From Aphelocoma coerulescens (lineage: Eukaryota > Chordata > Aves > Passeriformes > Corvidae), in NCBI RefSeq assembly GCF_041296385.1, contig NC_091016.1, positions 11,505,997-11,569,996 of the forward strand: a DNA stretch of 64,000 bases, read 5' to 3'. The notes beneath the pieces were generated by a model. It had not been told where the DNA came from and made no database searches. It saw nothing but the letters and a program-made list of their open reading frames with translations. The translations under genes were made by a program, and so were the position numbers. Positions 1-13,445 of this stretch are shown one piece after another. The stretch's first letter is position 1, and every line of letters starts with the position of its first letter.

Positions 1-3000
1 GACTTTCGTGGAGCTTAAGAGCCATGAAGTTAATTTTGCTTCATTTAAAAAAACAACAAAACACCAACCTTCTCACCTAGTCAGGTAGCTTTAGGTCTGC
101 TACAAACATTTTTGAACTGCTGAAAAAAAAGAGATGTTAACTGTGTTTTTTTGCATAGGGGAAAAGAAGTGGAGGGAGCTTCCAGGCTCAAAGAAAGCAG
201 ATCAGAGGATTAAAGGCTTCCATCATCTCTTTTTTTTTGGACCCTGCCTCTGCTGTAGTGCAAGGGCTCGCTCCTGTCCAAAGAGGAAACAGTCACAATC
301 CATCCCAGCAATGCTCCATGGCCAGATACTCAATTTGGTGTCAAACCTGAGCCTTTTATCTGAAGAAATATGGGGTGCCTCTCTGTTCAATCCTACTGAA
401 TTCTTCCACCTCTTGGCTACTCCATTTCCCCTTTCCCTGATGCATGTCACTAACCTTCTCTCAACAGAAACAGCAGCAATTTGGGTGCCAAGGAGAGCAC
501 AGACTATGAAACACAGGTCCTACAAGCATGATGAACAGGCCACTAATGTTTGTCATTTGGTGTCATACCCTGAATGCTTTGATGTGCCCAAGAGAGCTGT
601 GCTGTGCTGATTTATGAACAAATTCTACCTGTGTTATCACAAAGCACTACTGAGCAGCTGACAGCCAAAGGGCAAGATTTTGGCAGTTTTTGGAGAATGT
701 GGAGGTCAGGCAAATGCTCCTCACCTCAGCTGCAGCAGGATAAAGGCCTTCCTATCACTAATGAAGCAGGAGCAGTGCCAAGACAATCCCTGTCGACAGG
801 GCTGGAAGGCAGCTTTGCCAGTGGAGTCCCCATATCCTGGCTATTGTGTTTTCCCACTTGTTTTTGTTTTCTCACAGGTGTTGGGTCTCCACTGTGGCTG
901 CAAAGGGCGGCAGCTCATCAGAGTATCCCCACTCAGCACATCTTGGAGAACACTGTGCCGATTACTGTGTCCAGCAACTTCCATGCATGTTGACAATCCA
1001 CTGTATCAGACTGTATGTGCATGAATTTTTTAATTAAATGATTGATTAGCAAGAATTTTAATTTATGAAGGTAATTAATCCTGTTCAGTCAAGGCCACTA
1101 AAATCTGGATTTCAGCATCTTTCCCAATATTATGGAGAGAGAAATATGTTCCTTTCCCACAGCCAGATGCAATGTTGCTATAACAGTGGTGGTCAATAAA
1201 GGTAACATAATTAGTCTTTTTATGAGATGCATCCAAACTATTCTCAGCAATGATTTGGTTTTTTGCAACTTCAAAAGAAAGAATTCTCCCCTGGTACAGA
1301 GTCTGAACTATTCATGTTAATGAGAAAAGCTATGAATGTGACCATAGAGGATTTAAAAATAAATTTTAATGCAAGTTCTACCTTTTAATGGTTTATGAAC
1401 ATTTAATTGTACAGACCCAGTAATCTTAGGCCCTACTCTGTCTAAATGCAACTTTAAAAGGCCTATTTATATAAATGTAGCTTTTAAAGGTTTACTTAGA
1501 TATAAATCTATTTCCCAAATTGTGAAGGTGAGTGAAAGAATGGGTTGTAAGAGTTAAAATTCTTTGCATTAGTGAAGGACACAGATATTTGTCAATTAAT
1601 TGATGCACAGTGCTCCCCTCTAAGATATTTTGTTAATCCTAGTGCACCAAAAGCTTTATGGTTCAAGATGAAGCAAGAAACCCACAGTGCCTGTTACCAG
1701 CTGAATGTAGACTCAGGGAGGAGAGTAGGTCTTCAGCACAGGAATGTTTCTGGTTCCAGCAGCCCCTAATAGGGTGCAGAAGATTACTCCTTGCATATTT
1801 TGTTTAGGGAGCTGTATTTATAACTTTCAGGAGCTGAAATCAGAGCCATCAGGATGGCAGAGTACATGTTACCAGAGCACTGCCTTGTTTTAAAACCTAC
1901 AACTCAAAACCCAACCAAGTTTTTAAGACCCTAAACAAATTTTCATGTCTGTCTTCTAGTCAAAATCAACAGCTACCAAGGAAAAAAACCAAACCTAAAA
2001 TTCCCTTCTTGATCTAAACTAATTGGTGCAATTTGGTTAAAAAGCAGACACTGCCCTTCCATTGTCATGGCCCTGTGTATCTTCAATTTTTAAATTGCCA
2101 TTTTTGGCTTGGATATAGTCAAAGTTTCCTTCTTACTTTTGTTTACAGGTGCTGAGTGAATCAGAATTACATCCCAGAATTGTAAGACAAAGCACCATCC
2201 TTTTTTTTTCTGGGAAGCCACTAACTACCACTTTAGCAGGTCCTAAATCTTGCTTTCTGAAAGCACAGCCCCTTTTCTGGGTATTTTCTTCTCCTCTGGA
2301 TTTTCAATGTCCTGTATTATTCCCCACCTATTTACAGTTTGCATAAAGCAGGTCTAATAAAAATAAATTACTTTGTGTCGTATTACTAATCCTGTACTAT
2401 TCACACAGATTTTTAACTAATATGCAGCTAGAAAACAAAGTACTGGGTTTAGTCAAATACTCAGGGACACTGTGTAATAAAAACACGTGAGCAAGTATCA
2501 GAGTCTCATAGTTGAATTTCCTGCTCATAAATATTGGAATATAAATCTGCCTAATCAGGTGCTTATTACCCACTGGCACTGAGTCAGGACATTGTGGACA
2601 TCTGACTGGCAGCAATAAGCCTCAGTGCACCTGGATGGGTTATTCTCTCCTGTCAGATGAGAAAGAGAGATCAGGGCTTTGCATTTCTATAGGTGTGCTG
2701 TAGCTCACAGCCCCCATGTGGCTGTTCATTTGGCAGTGTGCCAAATTTTCATGGTTGAAGTAGCCGGATAGATACTTTGGGGGCAAAAAATCCCCGACCA
2801 ATAAGTAACAGGAAGATTACACTCTTTCATCCTGTAAGCAACCCTTTTATGAGCAATGCTCACCAACTCTTGTGTAATTAAGGCATGTAACCAAAATTGC
2901 CTGCTGCTGGAGGAAAGGCATCCATCTCCATCAGCATCTGAGGCTCCTGCTCTTTGAATTATGGTGCCACAGAGGTTGAAGAGGTGAAGTTGGGAGAAGC

Positions 3001-3598
3001 CTGCTCTTACTGTTTTAGTGGCATGAGATGGAAATACAGGATGCAAGGAAGAAGAGGGGGGCAAATTTCACACACCAGGAAAAAATGTATGTCCTTTCTT
3101 TTCATCTCGCATCTGTAGAGGCTGGTACAGACCGGCCCAGGTGCCTCATAGAGGCTGTAAATAAGAGTTTCTTAGAGACATCCTGCACAGTTCAGGAGAT
3201 GTTTGGTATTGTGTAACTCTGGGCTGATCTGACACAAGACTTGCTTTGAGACACCTGGTAGTCAAATGGGTCATTTCCTCTTTGCAGCTCAGAGCACAGT
3301 TTTCCTAAGGCTAATGAATAACAGCAGCCATCACGTGCCAGGGCTGCTGCTGTGAAATGGAGAGGGAATTTGCCCATCTAGGATCAGTGAGACAATAAGA
3401 GGCCGAGCTTCAGCTCCCTAAGTCCTGATAACTTACTTTTCGCCATGGGCTTACATGCCATCCCTCTCGACAAATCTGATACACATGGAGAGGCATCACC
3501 CATGCACGAGAAGTAGCTGGTGACACCAAACCCATCCTTATTACAAAGATTAACTATGGAAATGATACCACCCATCTTCCATGGATTGTAAGCCTTAC
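1..3598 (-). other. BFSP1: BFSP1 intron 1 (5' part)
   Basis: This sequence follows the exon 1 splice donor on the minus strand, so it is the start of BFSP1 intron 1. The next exon is not in the window. I see no further coding exon, no long open frame with recognisable protein similarity, and no clear transposable element here. The base composition is AT-rich and typical of avian introns. The open frames at 134-610 and 604-993 look like chance frames. Confidence 0.8.
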
Positions 3599-3969
3599 TT
3601 GTTGCGGTACTCATCGAGCATGCGCTGGGCATCCTTCTCCTCCCGCTCCAGCTTGGCTCGGTCGGAAGCCAGCTCCCGCATTCGCTGGCGGTTGAACTCA
3701 ATCTGCCCAGCAAAGGCCTCGTCCAAGCCCACCAGCTCATCCATGCGCTGGAAGGTCTCCAGCTGCTTGCGCAGGATGGTGTTGCGCTGCTCCAGCACAC
3801 GTGCCCGGTTGATGTAGCTGGCGAAGCGCTCGTTGAGCTCCTGCAGGTTCTCCAGGCCCCGGGCTTGGGCCAAACTGTCAAATTCCGGGGAGCCTCGCAG
3901 CTCATCGTAGGCATCTGACCTCTCGTACTTCTCCTTGCGTACCTCACGGAGGAAGCTGCTCCTGTACAT
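3599..3969 (-). CDS. BFSP1: Filensin (beaded filament structural protein 1), coding exon 1
   Basis: Filensin is a lens-fibre intermediate-filament protein that co-assembles with phakinin (BFSP2) into beaded filaments beneath the fibre-cell membrane. The exon encodes 123 complete codons plus two bases. It starts at ATG (3969-3967), with protein start MYRSSFLREVRKEKYERSD. Residues 1-38 are the short head. Residues 45-63 (LNERFASYINRARVLEQRN) are the helix-initiation motif of coil 1A. Residues from about 77 onward are heptad-rich early coil 1B, ending at ...LDEYRNK. The donor reads CAA|GTAAGG, with the G of GT at 3598, so the final Lys codon is split and the in-frame TAA at 3597-3595 is intronic. 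The short head and the MYR start match vertebrate filensins. Other type III intermediate-filament proteins have longer Ser/Arg-rich heads. The exon is GC-rich compared with its surroundings. The remaining exons lie off the left edge. The identification rests on recognition of the protein family and I am very sure of it. Confidence 0.95.
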
Positions 3970-4124
3970 GGCTTCAGAGGGGCTGTGCAGTGCCGGGGTC
4001 CCCTCTTGTGTGCCTGCCTGTCTCTCCAGTTTGGATCTGAATTATGTCTGGGGGGTTTGGGGAGGAAGAACTGAACATAATCACCCCCCCAGATGATTAG
4101 GACTTGTCTCCAGGGTGGTTTGTG

Positions 4125-4182
4125 GCACTAAAGGCATCATCTGCGGCAGTGAACTAAATAAATCCCAATAGCCCCGCCTTGG
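4125..4182 (-). promoter_or_regulatory. BFSP1: Probable BFSP1 core promoter (GC box, CCAAT, TA-rich box)
   Basis: Reading the minus strand toward the gene, a GC box (GGCGGGGC, within 4171-4180) is followed by an inverted CCAAT (ATTGGG, 4163-4168) and a TA-rich ATTTATTTA (4155-4163). If the TA-rich box acts as a TATA element, transcription would start near 4125-4130. That would give a 5' untranslated leader of about 155 bases before the ATG at 3969. The order and spacing are reasonable, but the TATA element is not canonical, so the start site is inferred. Confidence 0.5.
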
Positions 4183-4198
4183 AGCTGCGCATCCAGGA

Positions 4199-4205
4199 GT
4201 CAGCA
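4199..4205 (-). promoter_or_regulatory. Half Maf-response element (TGCTGAC)
   Basis: The minus strand reads TGCTGACTCC, which contains the conserved TGCTGAC half of a Maf-recognition element. It lies about 20 bases upstream of the GC box. Large Maf proteins (L-Maf/MafA, c-Maf) drive lens genes through such sites, which fits a lens-specific gene. A seven-base match can occur by chance, and the support here is its position. Confidence 0.4.
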
Positions 4206-6002
4206 GTTCGGAGGAGCAGTGGGCACAGAAGGGCTCGGGGCTTTTCTTTTCGAGCATTGCAATTGTGTACAGCCAGAATAAAAGAGAGCAACGTCCAGCT
4301 TTCACCCGGTGGATTAAAGCATTATCCATGGAAAACAAAACAAGTGCTTTGCAGTTTTGGAGGCTGAGCTCAAAGCCTTTCATGGCTGTGCTGGGGGGAG
4401 AGCTTTGTCCCATGGGGGTGTCCCCAGGGCTGTGTGCAGAGGCCTTCTGCTGAGCCAGGATTTCAGTGTGAGTGGATAGCAGCCCTTGATTTTTGTTATT
4501 TGACAGTTTTGCGATCATTTAGAATTATGGGATGGTATACAAAGATTAATATGACTCTAGCTCCATGGACAAGATTTGGCTCATTTCAGGCTTCATGTCA
4601 GGCTTTTCTTCAGGTTAATTCTACCTGGCATGAGAAGCACCCAAAGCAGCAGTGGTACTAAAAGCCCCAGGCTTAACAAAGCCCTTTCGGAAGCCACTTT
4701 CCTTGGAATAGCCACAAGCCATGTTGTCTCATGACTTGGTGGCCTTTCCATTTTATCCCATGGGGAGCCACCATTCTTCCTTTACTTCTATCATAATGGA
4801 GTCTTGTGTGCTGCCATTCCCTGAGAGGCTTTAATTTCCCCTCGATTCATCACCTCTAGTATTTTTTCCTGTCTTTCATTTTGAAAAATCCTATTTCTTG
4901 GACCTGTTCTTCCCTAATCTACTTGTCCAGACAAAAAGCCCAACACCAAGACAGTCCAACTTTGAGATCTCTGTTAATAATTCATATTAAAGTCAATTTC
5001 ACTTTTTAATGGCCATATCTTAAATGAATATTTAAATCACACGTATTTTGAAGCTTAACAGAGCTCAGCTAACTGATGGTAAGTACAGAGGTGAAGAAAG
5101 CAGCTGGTGCTCAGGTGACTCTAAAGTTTGGGTTCTCTGCTACTAAATCTGAATCAAAAGGGGGAAAAATTCATTAGACGTTTCCTTCATATTTCTTATT
5201 CTGCTTCAGATTATTTGGAAGTGCAATGGGAAAAGATCAAATGTTCAGAAAATTAAATTAGGCTGTGCACACAGACTGCAGCTCCATAGTCTGCTTCCAA
5301 ACTTCATAAATAGCAAAACAGGGATAGATCCTTCAGAAATGTCTGGGATCTTTATCAACCAGTGAACATGAAACCACTGGTCTCCATGCTGCACAAACAT
5401 ATTGGCATTTGCAGCTCTTTGGCTGAACCAGCCTGCTTACCCCAACAATGTAGCTGAGCTTTTTACAAAGTTAGTCTTCCAGAAGAGATCAGAAAGTAGA
5501 TTCTGCTGGATTGTGGGCGGTGTATTTTTATGGCAAGAATTTTTATGGCTTTAGACAGCCTTTCAGTACAATAATAGCCCATGTGAGTGCTATTCCATCT
5601 CTGTCTCAGTGGCTGGAAGAAGCACTGACTCCATGCTGACCTTAACTCCTTAGGTAATAAAAGGACAGGCCTTTCAACATTTCACCATGTCCCTAAACTG
5701 AGTGGTCTGTCTGCAGGGGAATCCTTGCAGCCCCAGTTTTTGTTATTGAAATTTATCCCATGCTTTCTACCAGGAAAATCTAGGTTTGGTATAGCATACT
5801 CTGCTATCACATGCATGTCTCTAAGGTGAGATCCCTGATTCCAAGACCTCATCTTGGGCAGTTTCCACTGTTAACTTGCTACAGACACAGCTTTATCAGG
5901 GCTAAGGCAAGCTTACATGACTCAGGCTCTGTGTTAGTGACTTTTTGAGATGGAGGTGACTTAAGGAGTCACCCTGGCCTCCATACACCTTGTGAACATG
6001 CA
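4206..6002. other. Upstream flank without recognisable gene
   Basis: This stretch is AT-rich non-coding sequence between the BFSP1 promoter and the first CR1 fragment. I see no coding exon, repeat family or RNA gene in it. Confidence 0.6.
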
Positions 6003-6535
6003 AATCATAGAAATTATAGAACTGTTAAGTCTGGAAAAGACCTCTAATAACCCGGCACTGCCATGTTCACCACTAAACCATGTCCCCCAGCTGTCACATC
6101 CACAAGTTTTTGACCATTTCCAGGTATGGTGACTCCACCACTTCCCTGGGCAGACTGTTCCAATGCTTGATAATCCTTTCAGCAAAATTGTTTTCTTAAT
6201 ATCCAATCTAACCCTCTCCTGGCACAACTTAAGGCCATTTCCTCTCATCCTGTCACTTGTTACTTGGGAGAAGAGACAAACCCCACCTCACTACAATCTC
6301 CTTTCATATAGCTGTAGAGAGAGATAAGGTCTTCCCCAGGCCTCCTTTTCTCCAGGCTAAACACTCCCAGCTCCCTCAGCTCCTCCTCATCAGACTTGTG
6401 CTGCAGACCCTCCAGCATTGCAATGTCCTTCTTGTAGTAAGGAGCCCAAAACTGAACACAAATGTAGGCAACCAGAATAAGACAGCCTAAAAGGAAAACC
6501 AGTTTGGAACAGACTGCAGCTGTTACTCTTTTCAA
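6003..6535 (-). mobile_element. CR1 LINE, 5'-truncated 3' end
   Basis: This is a CR1 non-LTR retrotransposon fragment. On the minus strand, the end of ORF2 can be read at 6535-6260, with motifs typical of the CR1 ORF2 tail such as [12 protein letters not shown] and [13 protein letters not shown]. The CR1 3' untranslated part follows and ends near 6003 at the degenerate ATTCTATGAT-type terminus (plus strand: atcatagaaattatag). Only the last about 0.5 kb of the element is present, as is usual for CR1 truncated at the 5' end during target-primed reverse transcription. The reading frame is degraded after the quoted block. Confidence 0.9.
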
Positions 6536-6616
6536 AAAGAAAGAATCAAAAACACCTCAGAAAAATCAATCTGCTTCTGTTATGCACTGAATTATTTGGC
6601 TCATCTAATGGACCAC

Positions 6617-7507
6617 TGTCTTGGTTTGAAAGACAGGTGTCTGCTAAGGAAGGCAGGAGCCTCGCTTGGAATGGCAGATGCGACCCTCCCTTCCCTCCGA
6701 GTTATTATAATTTTGAAATCAAGGGGCTTTTAGGCAAAGATATGGGAAATAGGAGTAACAGTTCTTTACTATTATATGTCTATATGTGTATAACAAGGTA
6801 AACAAACAGCAATAGCTATGGCAGTAACAGCAAACAATCACAAACCCAGTGCCAGCCTTCTTGGCTGTCAGGCCCTTTCCCCTCGGGTGCAGTTCCGCTC
6901 GCAGCCGGCAGGGGCACTGGCAGCTCCCGGTGAGCAGGGCAGGTGCGATGGTTCCCCCACGGCTGCAGGGGGCGCTCCGGAGCAAGCTCAGAGAGCACAT
7001 GGCAATGGTGGCCTGGGATCCCAGGGAAGGATGGAACAAAGGCTTCACAAACCCCTGGGCAGCCAATCCCGGTGTCCGGCCGGACCTTTGGGAACAGCAG
7101 GCTGGAATCGCAGGCTGGAACGGCAGGGATGAGCACAAATCCCAGGTGGCAAATGAGATGTATCCAAACGGGGAACCCCCTGGAGGTCTGGGCCGGCAGG
7201 ATGAACAGGTCTACAACGTAGCAAAGGCTCAAAGCAACAGCGGGGGCAGGGCAGCCAGGGTTTCTCTGGCAGAAGGAGAAAAAGCAGCTGAAGAGAGCAG
7301 CCTCCCTCCCCGTCCAAACGCTGGGGTTCAACTCTCTGCCACCCAGGTGAAACAAAAGAGTAGCCAGATGCACCCCACCTGTAGTGGGTAGGTCTTTCTT
7401 TTTTCTTAAGTACCCAGCAATTTGTCCCCCTAGCAACACATATGGGGAAAATTCCTTCAACAGAAAAAAAATCCAAACAAAACAGGAGAGCTCCTAAAAC
7501 CCCAACA
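6617..7507 (-). mobile_element. Solo LTR, family LTR-A (copy 1, 891 bp)
   Basis: The element starts TGTCTTGGTTTGAAAG and ends CCCCAACA on the plus strand, so it has TG...CA ends. It is flanked by an exact 5-bp duplication, ACCAC (6612-6616 and 7508-7512). No internal retroviral sequence lies beside it, so it is a solo LTR. The same sequence recurs at 13.9, 28.6, 32.5, 46.7 and 46.8 kb. I give the sense strand as minus because the family resembles avian ERVL-type LTRs that begin TGTTGGGGTTTT, and this is tentative. It contains two CTCF-like motifs, at about 6903-6919 and 6961-6980. Open frames inside it (for example 6849-7391) are not genes. Confidence 0.9.
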
Positions 7508-7512
7508 ACCAC

Positions 7513-10500
7513 CAAGGTGAATTTCCTACAAAAGGATCTTGTCCACTGTTTCCTATTTAGAAATGGCTCAAAGACTGAAAGGTTATCTATATTAATGAAA
7601 TGCCTGACAAACTGCTTGAAATCTTTTTAGACTTAAATCAATGAGTGTGTATTGAAGAACACTTATATAAGGAATACTTTTCATCCTAATGCCTGCAGTA
7701 AAAACAAGAACGAACATACAGAAACAATTTGAACTTTCCCTCTTTGTCCCTAGATTATGTGTGACTTCTTCCAATAACAAAATCTGAAGGCTGGTTCTTT
7801 GCTGTTTAAATGCACTATATGATACATCACCATCACCCTAGAATTGGTGTTTACCTACTGCTGCACAGCTCAAAAAACCTGTGGTATAAGAGGGTGGTTT
7901 GTTTCTTCTTTAATTGCTTGTATTGCTATAAACTCCTTTGCAGACTAACTTGGCTATATCCTTTATGCACAACATGAGTATATTTTGGCAGTGCCAATAA
8001 ACCTGCTTGTACTCCTTACTGCTTGGCTAAGTCAATACAAGTTTGTCAAACTAAATCAAAATGCATAAAATACATTTAAAAATGCCACAATCCAAAGGAA
8101 CCTTATCTTTCTGATAAGAACTGGTACAGCCCTAGCTGTGGTTGGCCACATTTTGCTGGCCATTGCTGTGGGGCAACCATGGAGCTCCTGTATTCTCCCT
8201 ATCCTGGGGGCTTCCAGCTCTGCTTCTTTTCTCATGGCAAAAACCTTTTCTACACTGGTGGGTTGAGACAGGGTAAGAGTCAAACAGATCCCCCCCAGCA
8301 GTGTGCTCAGAGTTTTCAAATTAATCCTCCAAGTTCAGTGTTTTCTCAGTAATAATATGACAGCTTGTTGGTACAACTATTCAGCTTCTATAAATCACAC
8401 AGCCAGTACAGCCCAGCTGAGGCACTCAATTCACCCTTGTTGTCTTTTCAAGTTATTTTGCTTTATTCAGAGTCTGATGCTATAGCCCAGGGTTTCCTGT
8501 TCCTCTAGTCCAGAACAAAACTTCAGAGAGGGCGTGCTAATGAAATGCGTCATAAGTGTTTCATGCTGAGATGTCATAGATGGAAATTGAGGTTATTCTT
8601 CATTTTGAAAAATGATGCTCAAGAGCCATGTCCAAATACATAACATTACCTATCTGAAAAACTGCTGGGAAGACATTCAAAGTGGAACCTTTTTGCGAAT
8701 ATGACTGATTAGAAAAATGAAATTAATTTGTGCTGATTAGCCTTAAGAAGACTCAAAGAACATATCTTCAAATATGAAAGAGACCAGCACACTGAAAAAA
8801 ATAGGTCTTGTGTGTTTTTCCTTTTCCATGATCATAGTAAATAGGACAAGGAATAATGACTTGAAACTGTGAAATATAAGCTATGAATAAGACATAAGAC
8901 AAGTGGGCTAATTGTTCCTCTAATGGAGCACAGGGAAAAAAATATTGCAAGATCTCAGTCATTGGACCACTTTAAAGATCAAGCTAAGCAAACACCACCC
9001 AGCACTAAGGGATGGTTGATTCATCCTCCTTTAGAAAAGAGAAGAGTTTATTGCTGACTGTCAGAACACAATGTTGAGGGGCCCTTACTGGCCTCTTCCA
9101 CAGGGCCAGTAATATTTTCAGGGCAACGATTTCTGAGGTTTCTTCCAGTCCTGTGAGGTAAATATCCTCCCACATCTTAAGCACCCTTGCATGCAGTCTC
9201 TGAATTTGCTTTAGAAATTTTTATCTGGTGGGTATGTCCACGTAGTGCATCACAGCCGGATGCTGACTTGCACCTTCTTGGATTCTTTGCCCAGAGATAT
9301 TCTTCCCCCTCCAGGCAACACCAGATCACTGGTCAGGGCCCAAAGGTGAGTTTTTCTTATAATGTTATGCAGCTCTTCACAAAATAAGTGATTTGGTACC
9401 ACCAGAGGGCTGTAGTCCTACAGCAAGAACAGGCTGTGGGTCGGAGATTGAGTACCATGTCAATCTCTGACAAAGCAACCCCAGAGACTCCTGCAAAGAA
9501 TTTGCTCTGCTGTATGAAACAAGCTGGGTTTTGTCCTTATTGCAATAGAAGATGTGCTGCAAAATGCTGTTTCTTCTGCTCAAGGAGACCAAATCCTGCT
9601 GGGATCAAGATGAGTCCCCTAACGGAGGTGGATGTTGCATTGACCAGGACCAGGACACATCTCCCACCAGACCAGCCCAAATAAATACCCCAAAGTAACA
9701 GCAGCCCTATGACAGATCCCTTTCTAAGATCCCATCTTGAAATCAGGCCAGAAGAAAGTCTGCTGCACACATCTGGTGCTCAGTTGTGCTCTTCAGAGAC
9801 ATGGGCATGGGATCAGGAATTAGAGTAACGAAAATGACATTGATAATTTTCTGTAACGATCATAAACAAAATTAAAATGGCAAAAAAAATTTGTCTGCTT
9901 TGTTCTGGCAAGTCTGTGATAGTAAGTAACTAAGTTTCCTAGTTGTAGTGGTACACAGATAAGCTTCACCCAGTTAGGCTAAGATTTTTTTCCCTTCATT
10001 TTGGCTATCAACCAGAAGAAATGCCACTCTGATAGATGCCCTTTCAGTCCAAGGATCTAATGTGAAAAGTGGGTAAATACTTAGGATTTTTCTTTTTAAT
10101 TTTCTATTTTCTTTTTATTGTATCCTTGAATTATTGTATACTTGAATTATTTTTTCGCTTTCTGAATAATTCACAAAGCAGCAAAAGACAATGTATCAAA
10201 AATAAATGAGATCTCTGACAGCTGACAGGTGGTTTAGAGTAACTCAGACCTCCTGGGGAAAAAAGCAGAACTGAAGAAAGCAAGAAGAAAGTTTGAGCTA
10301 ACTGCAGATAACATTCCTTTCAGCCCTCAGCATTCCCTGACTTGGGGCACAGGATGGCACCTATCCATACACCTCATTATTTAATAATATTGCTTATACA
10401 TAAGAACAGAACATTTTGGAGATACTGTGATATGTCTGTATCATGTCACCCTGAAAATGCTTAAAATTGAAATATGTATTTAGTCTTTGTAGAAATAACA

Positions 10501-13442
10501 TTTGTTAAGAAGTTGATTCAGAATCTTCAAGTACTGGGACTATTTCCTTGGCACTTCAAACTGTAAAAAATTCATTTGAACAATTCTTGTTTTCTCAGAA
10601 TGTCTTTGATGAATGAAATATTTCAGACCAAATTTTTTCATGCAATATTAAGGTTTTTCCCAATTCTTTTTGAGTGAAAAACATAGTAATTAATATATAC
10701 AATTTTGATGGGACCAATAGTATACTTCACAGTACAGAAAAGAGAAAGACAGTTTTCTTACTGAAGAGTTCATAATGTGAGGAAAGAGAAGACATAGCAT
10801 CCCTCATAAACCAAATGGTCTTTCCTTACATATAAGTAAAAAAGAGTAGGAAGCTTTTTCTGAGAGGGTGTTTGATTTCCTGGGGGCAGAAAAAAAGTGG
10901 AAAGGCAGCTGAACTGAATCTGGGCTCTACTTGAGCCCTGTAAGCAATAATCTGAATTCCTGTGACAGAACAAGGAAAACAGGAGCCAGAGGAGAGGTGC
11001 AATTGCTGCTGGAAGAAATACCCCAAATGAATGAAGCAATAGAATTGGTGAAGGGAGACAAGAAGAGGCTAAAAAAGGGGCAAAAGAATAAACTTAAATT
11101 TTTGGCTGGTATTCAACAGCTATCCACATATCCATCCATAACATCCATGCCAAGCTGGCTGTTTGGGGACCACTACTAATGGTGATACAGAGGAAGAGAT
11201 AGTGTCATCTCAGCACTAATGGCGGTGGGAGGATCAGCACAGCAAACAGGACAAGGAGCCTCCAGCAGACTGGGGAGAGACATGGGAATGGCTCAGACCC
11301 CCACGCCTCTCCTGCCTCTGCCCCAGGAGTGGCTCAGTCTTGTTACGGACAGATGGCTGCCTTCACAGAGGAGAATGAGTGAGACCACAAACCACAAATA
11401 TCCCAGCACCTGCACATCTGGAAAGCTGACCCTGATCCTCACAGCTACCAAAGGAACCTGCCACCAAGGTAAATTGGCATTTAGAGCTAATTAGCCCTTC
11501 CTGCCCCCACAGGCCAAAAAATGGAGCAAGAAGGGAGTCGGAAATGGATATCTTTCCTCTGCAGCACCACCAGAGTGCACACAGCATCTCCTCCTTGTCC
11601 CTGATGCCAGCAGCTGTTACTGTTTTTTCCTGCCCAGGAAACTACAGTTAAAATCCACATATCTGGCAAATGATGATGTTTTCCCTAACAGCATCCACAC
11701 AGGGGTGTGTGCTCACTTTGAGGAGCTACTGTCAGACACATCTCAGCAATGTTTCATCACAATACTGGACACGAATATATAGCCCCAAAATGAAATGAAC
11801 CATTACACGCACTCTGCACAGAGAAGACTGCAGATTTTAAACACATGCCATTTATTTTTATCCCCTCCCCTTTACCTTGAATATCTAGCAAGGAACGGCT
11901 AAAATCCTGCGTTAGAGTACTCAGAATTTAATGAAACTAGATAAAATGCTTGAATTCTCTCCAGCAGCAGATATATAAAAAAAGGTATTCAGCAGGGCTG
12001 ATTTTTACTGGATCACATCTCCAGTGCAGTGTCACAGGAATGAAGCAGACAGGTTCTAATTCAAAAGGCAATTTTAAAACGTGCTCTGTTTTTCTGGAAA
12101 ATCACTCTGCTCTCAGAGCTGCAAAAGTCGGTCTAGCAATAAACAGACCTAGACAGGGAGAGGTAAACAACAGAGAGGTTTGTGTCTGGGGAGTAGGAAA
12201 CAGAATTCACCAATTGCAACAAAACTGATCACTCAGAGAATTTTTTGAAAAAAAATTACACGAGGATAGTGTTTCCTTCTCCTCTTTCCCTAATTTCACC
12301 ATAAATTAGAGTGGAAATGTTACAGCATGTAAGACATGTAACAAGATAAATTAAGAAATTCTGAATAAATGAGAGGTGAAAACAGATTCATCTCCCTTTC
12401 TGTTTGTATTGCTTTTCGGCTGTGCTTGCCATGAATCTCATTAAACAGGAAACATAAAGCAGATGTTAGTTCTCCTTCACTAAAAGTTCAGGAAACAAGA
12501 TTATGTCTGTGACTTGAGGAGAAGATCTAAACAATATTCATTAGAAATTAAATCCTTGCTATGGTTGAAGCAACAGTCCATCTGTTCACTGCCATTGACA
12601 TTGGCTTGCAATAGTCCAGCAATCATCTTGTTATTGTTGTTATGGTATAAGACTGGTTAGAGGACATGCATGCTAGAAATAAAGAAAGGAATTAGTCAGG
12701 TTAACACATATAGGGGAAAAGACCAGCTATCATCGCAAATACAAATTTTTCCATGTTATAAAGGTATTTGAGGAGTCTCTTGTTTGAATCTCTGATTGCC
12801 TACATGAGGGAAAAGCTGGCCATGGGTGCAGCATCAATCACTGACATTCACAAATACTTAAGTGAAAAATGAGAGTCCTGTTTACTCCTAGCCTGTTTCT
12901 GAATGGTTTGTGTGGAGAGCAGATCACCATGAAGGGCTTGGGTGGCAATTTCAGATTTTGGGGGAATAATGACAACCCCTGCTTGACCGGTCTCTGGGTA
13001 TCTGAAGAGCAAGCTCCTAGACACCAACTGTTTCTTAGGCTCTCCAGCCACTCTTTCCTCCAAAGGGGTTATAAGATCTTTCTGGCATCTGAACTGAATC
13101 ACTGGTGCAGATCTTTTCTGGAATCCAAAGCATCTACAGGGAGACATGAAAACAAAACAACCACCCTGTTCACACATCTTCACAAAGGCAGCACAGGAGA
13201 ACTAGACCCAAAGGTGGGGTTTCACCCTTGTGTCCTCACCCTCAGCTGCTCTCTGCTGCTCTGCAAAGCTGTAATCACTCTTCTGCAATGCAGAGAAGGG
13301 CTCACTTCTTGAGCTTATCAGTGCACTCACTTCTGAGCTGTACAGGCATTTGGAAGCAAGATGGTAAAAGAGCAGCTCATCCAAAGATTACTTCATTACC
13401 CTGCCCAGTGATGGTTGCCTGCTCATTTCACAAATAAATGGC
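7513..13442. other. Non-coding stretch, nothing assigned
   Basis: About 5.9 kb of AT-rich sequence with short chance open frames only. I found no splice-bounded exon, RNA gene, LTR with TG/CA ends or CR1 end in it. Some of it may be very old decayed repeat that I cannot recognise by eye. Confidence 0.5.
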
Positions 13443-13445
13443 TTT

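Noticed and set aside
3384..3947. 187-codon minus-strand frame overlapping BFSP1 exon 1
   Set aside because: It is an alternative frame of the GC-rich exon. The filensin frame has family motifs and a proper splice donor, and this one does not.
6816..7515. Several overlapping frames of 100-214 codons
   Set aside because: They lie inside a solo LTR with TG/CA ends and a target duplication. GC-rich LTR sequence lacks stops by chance.
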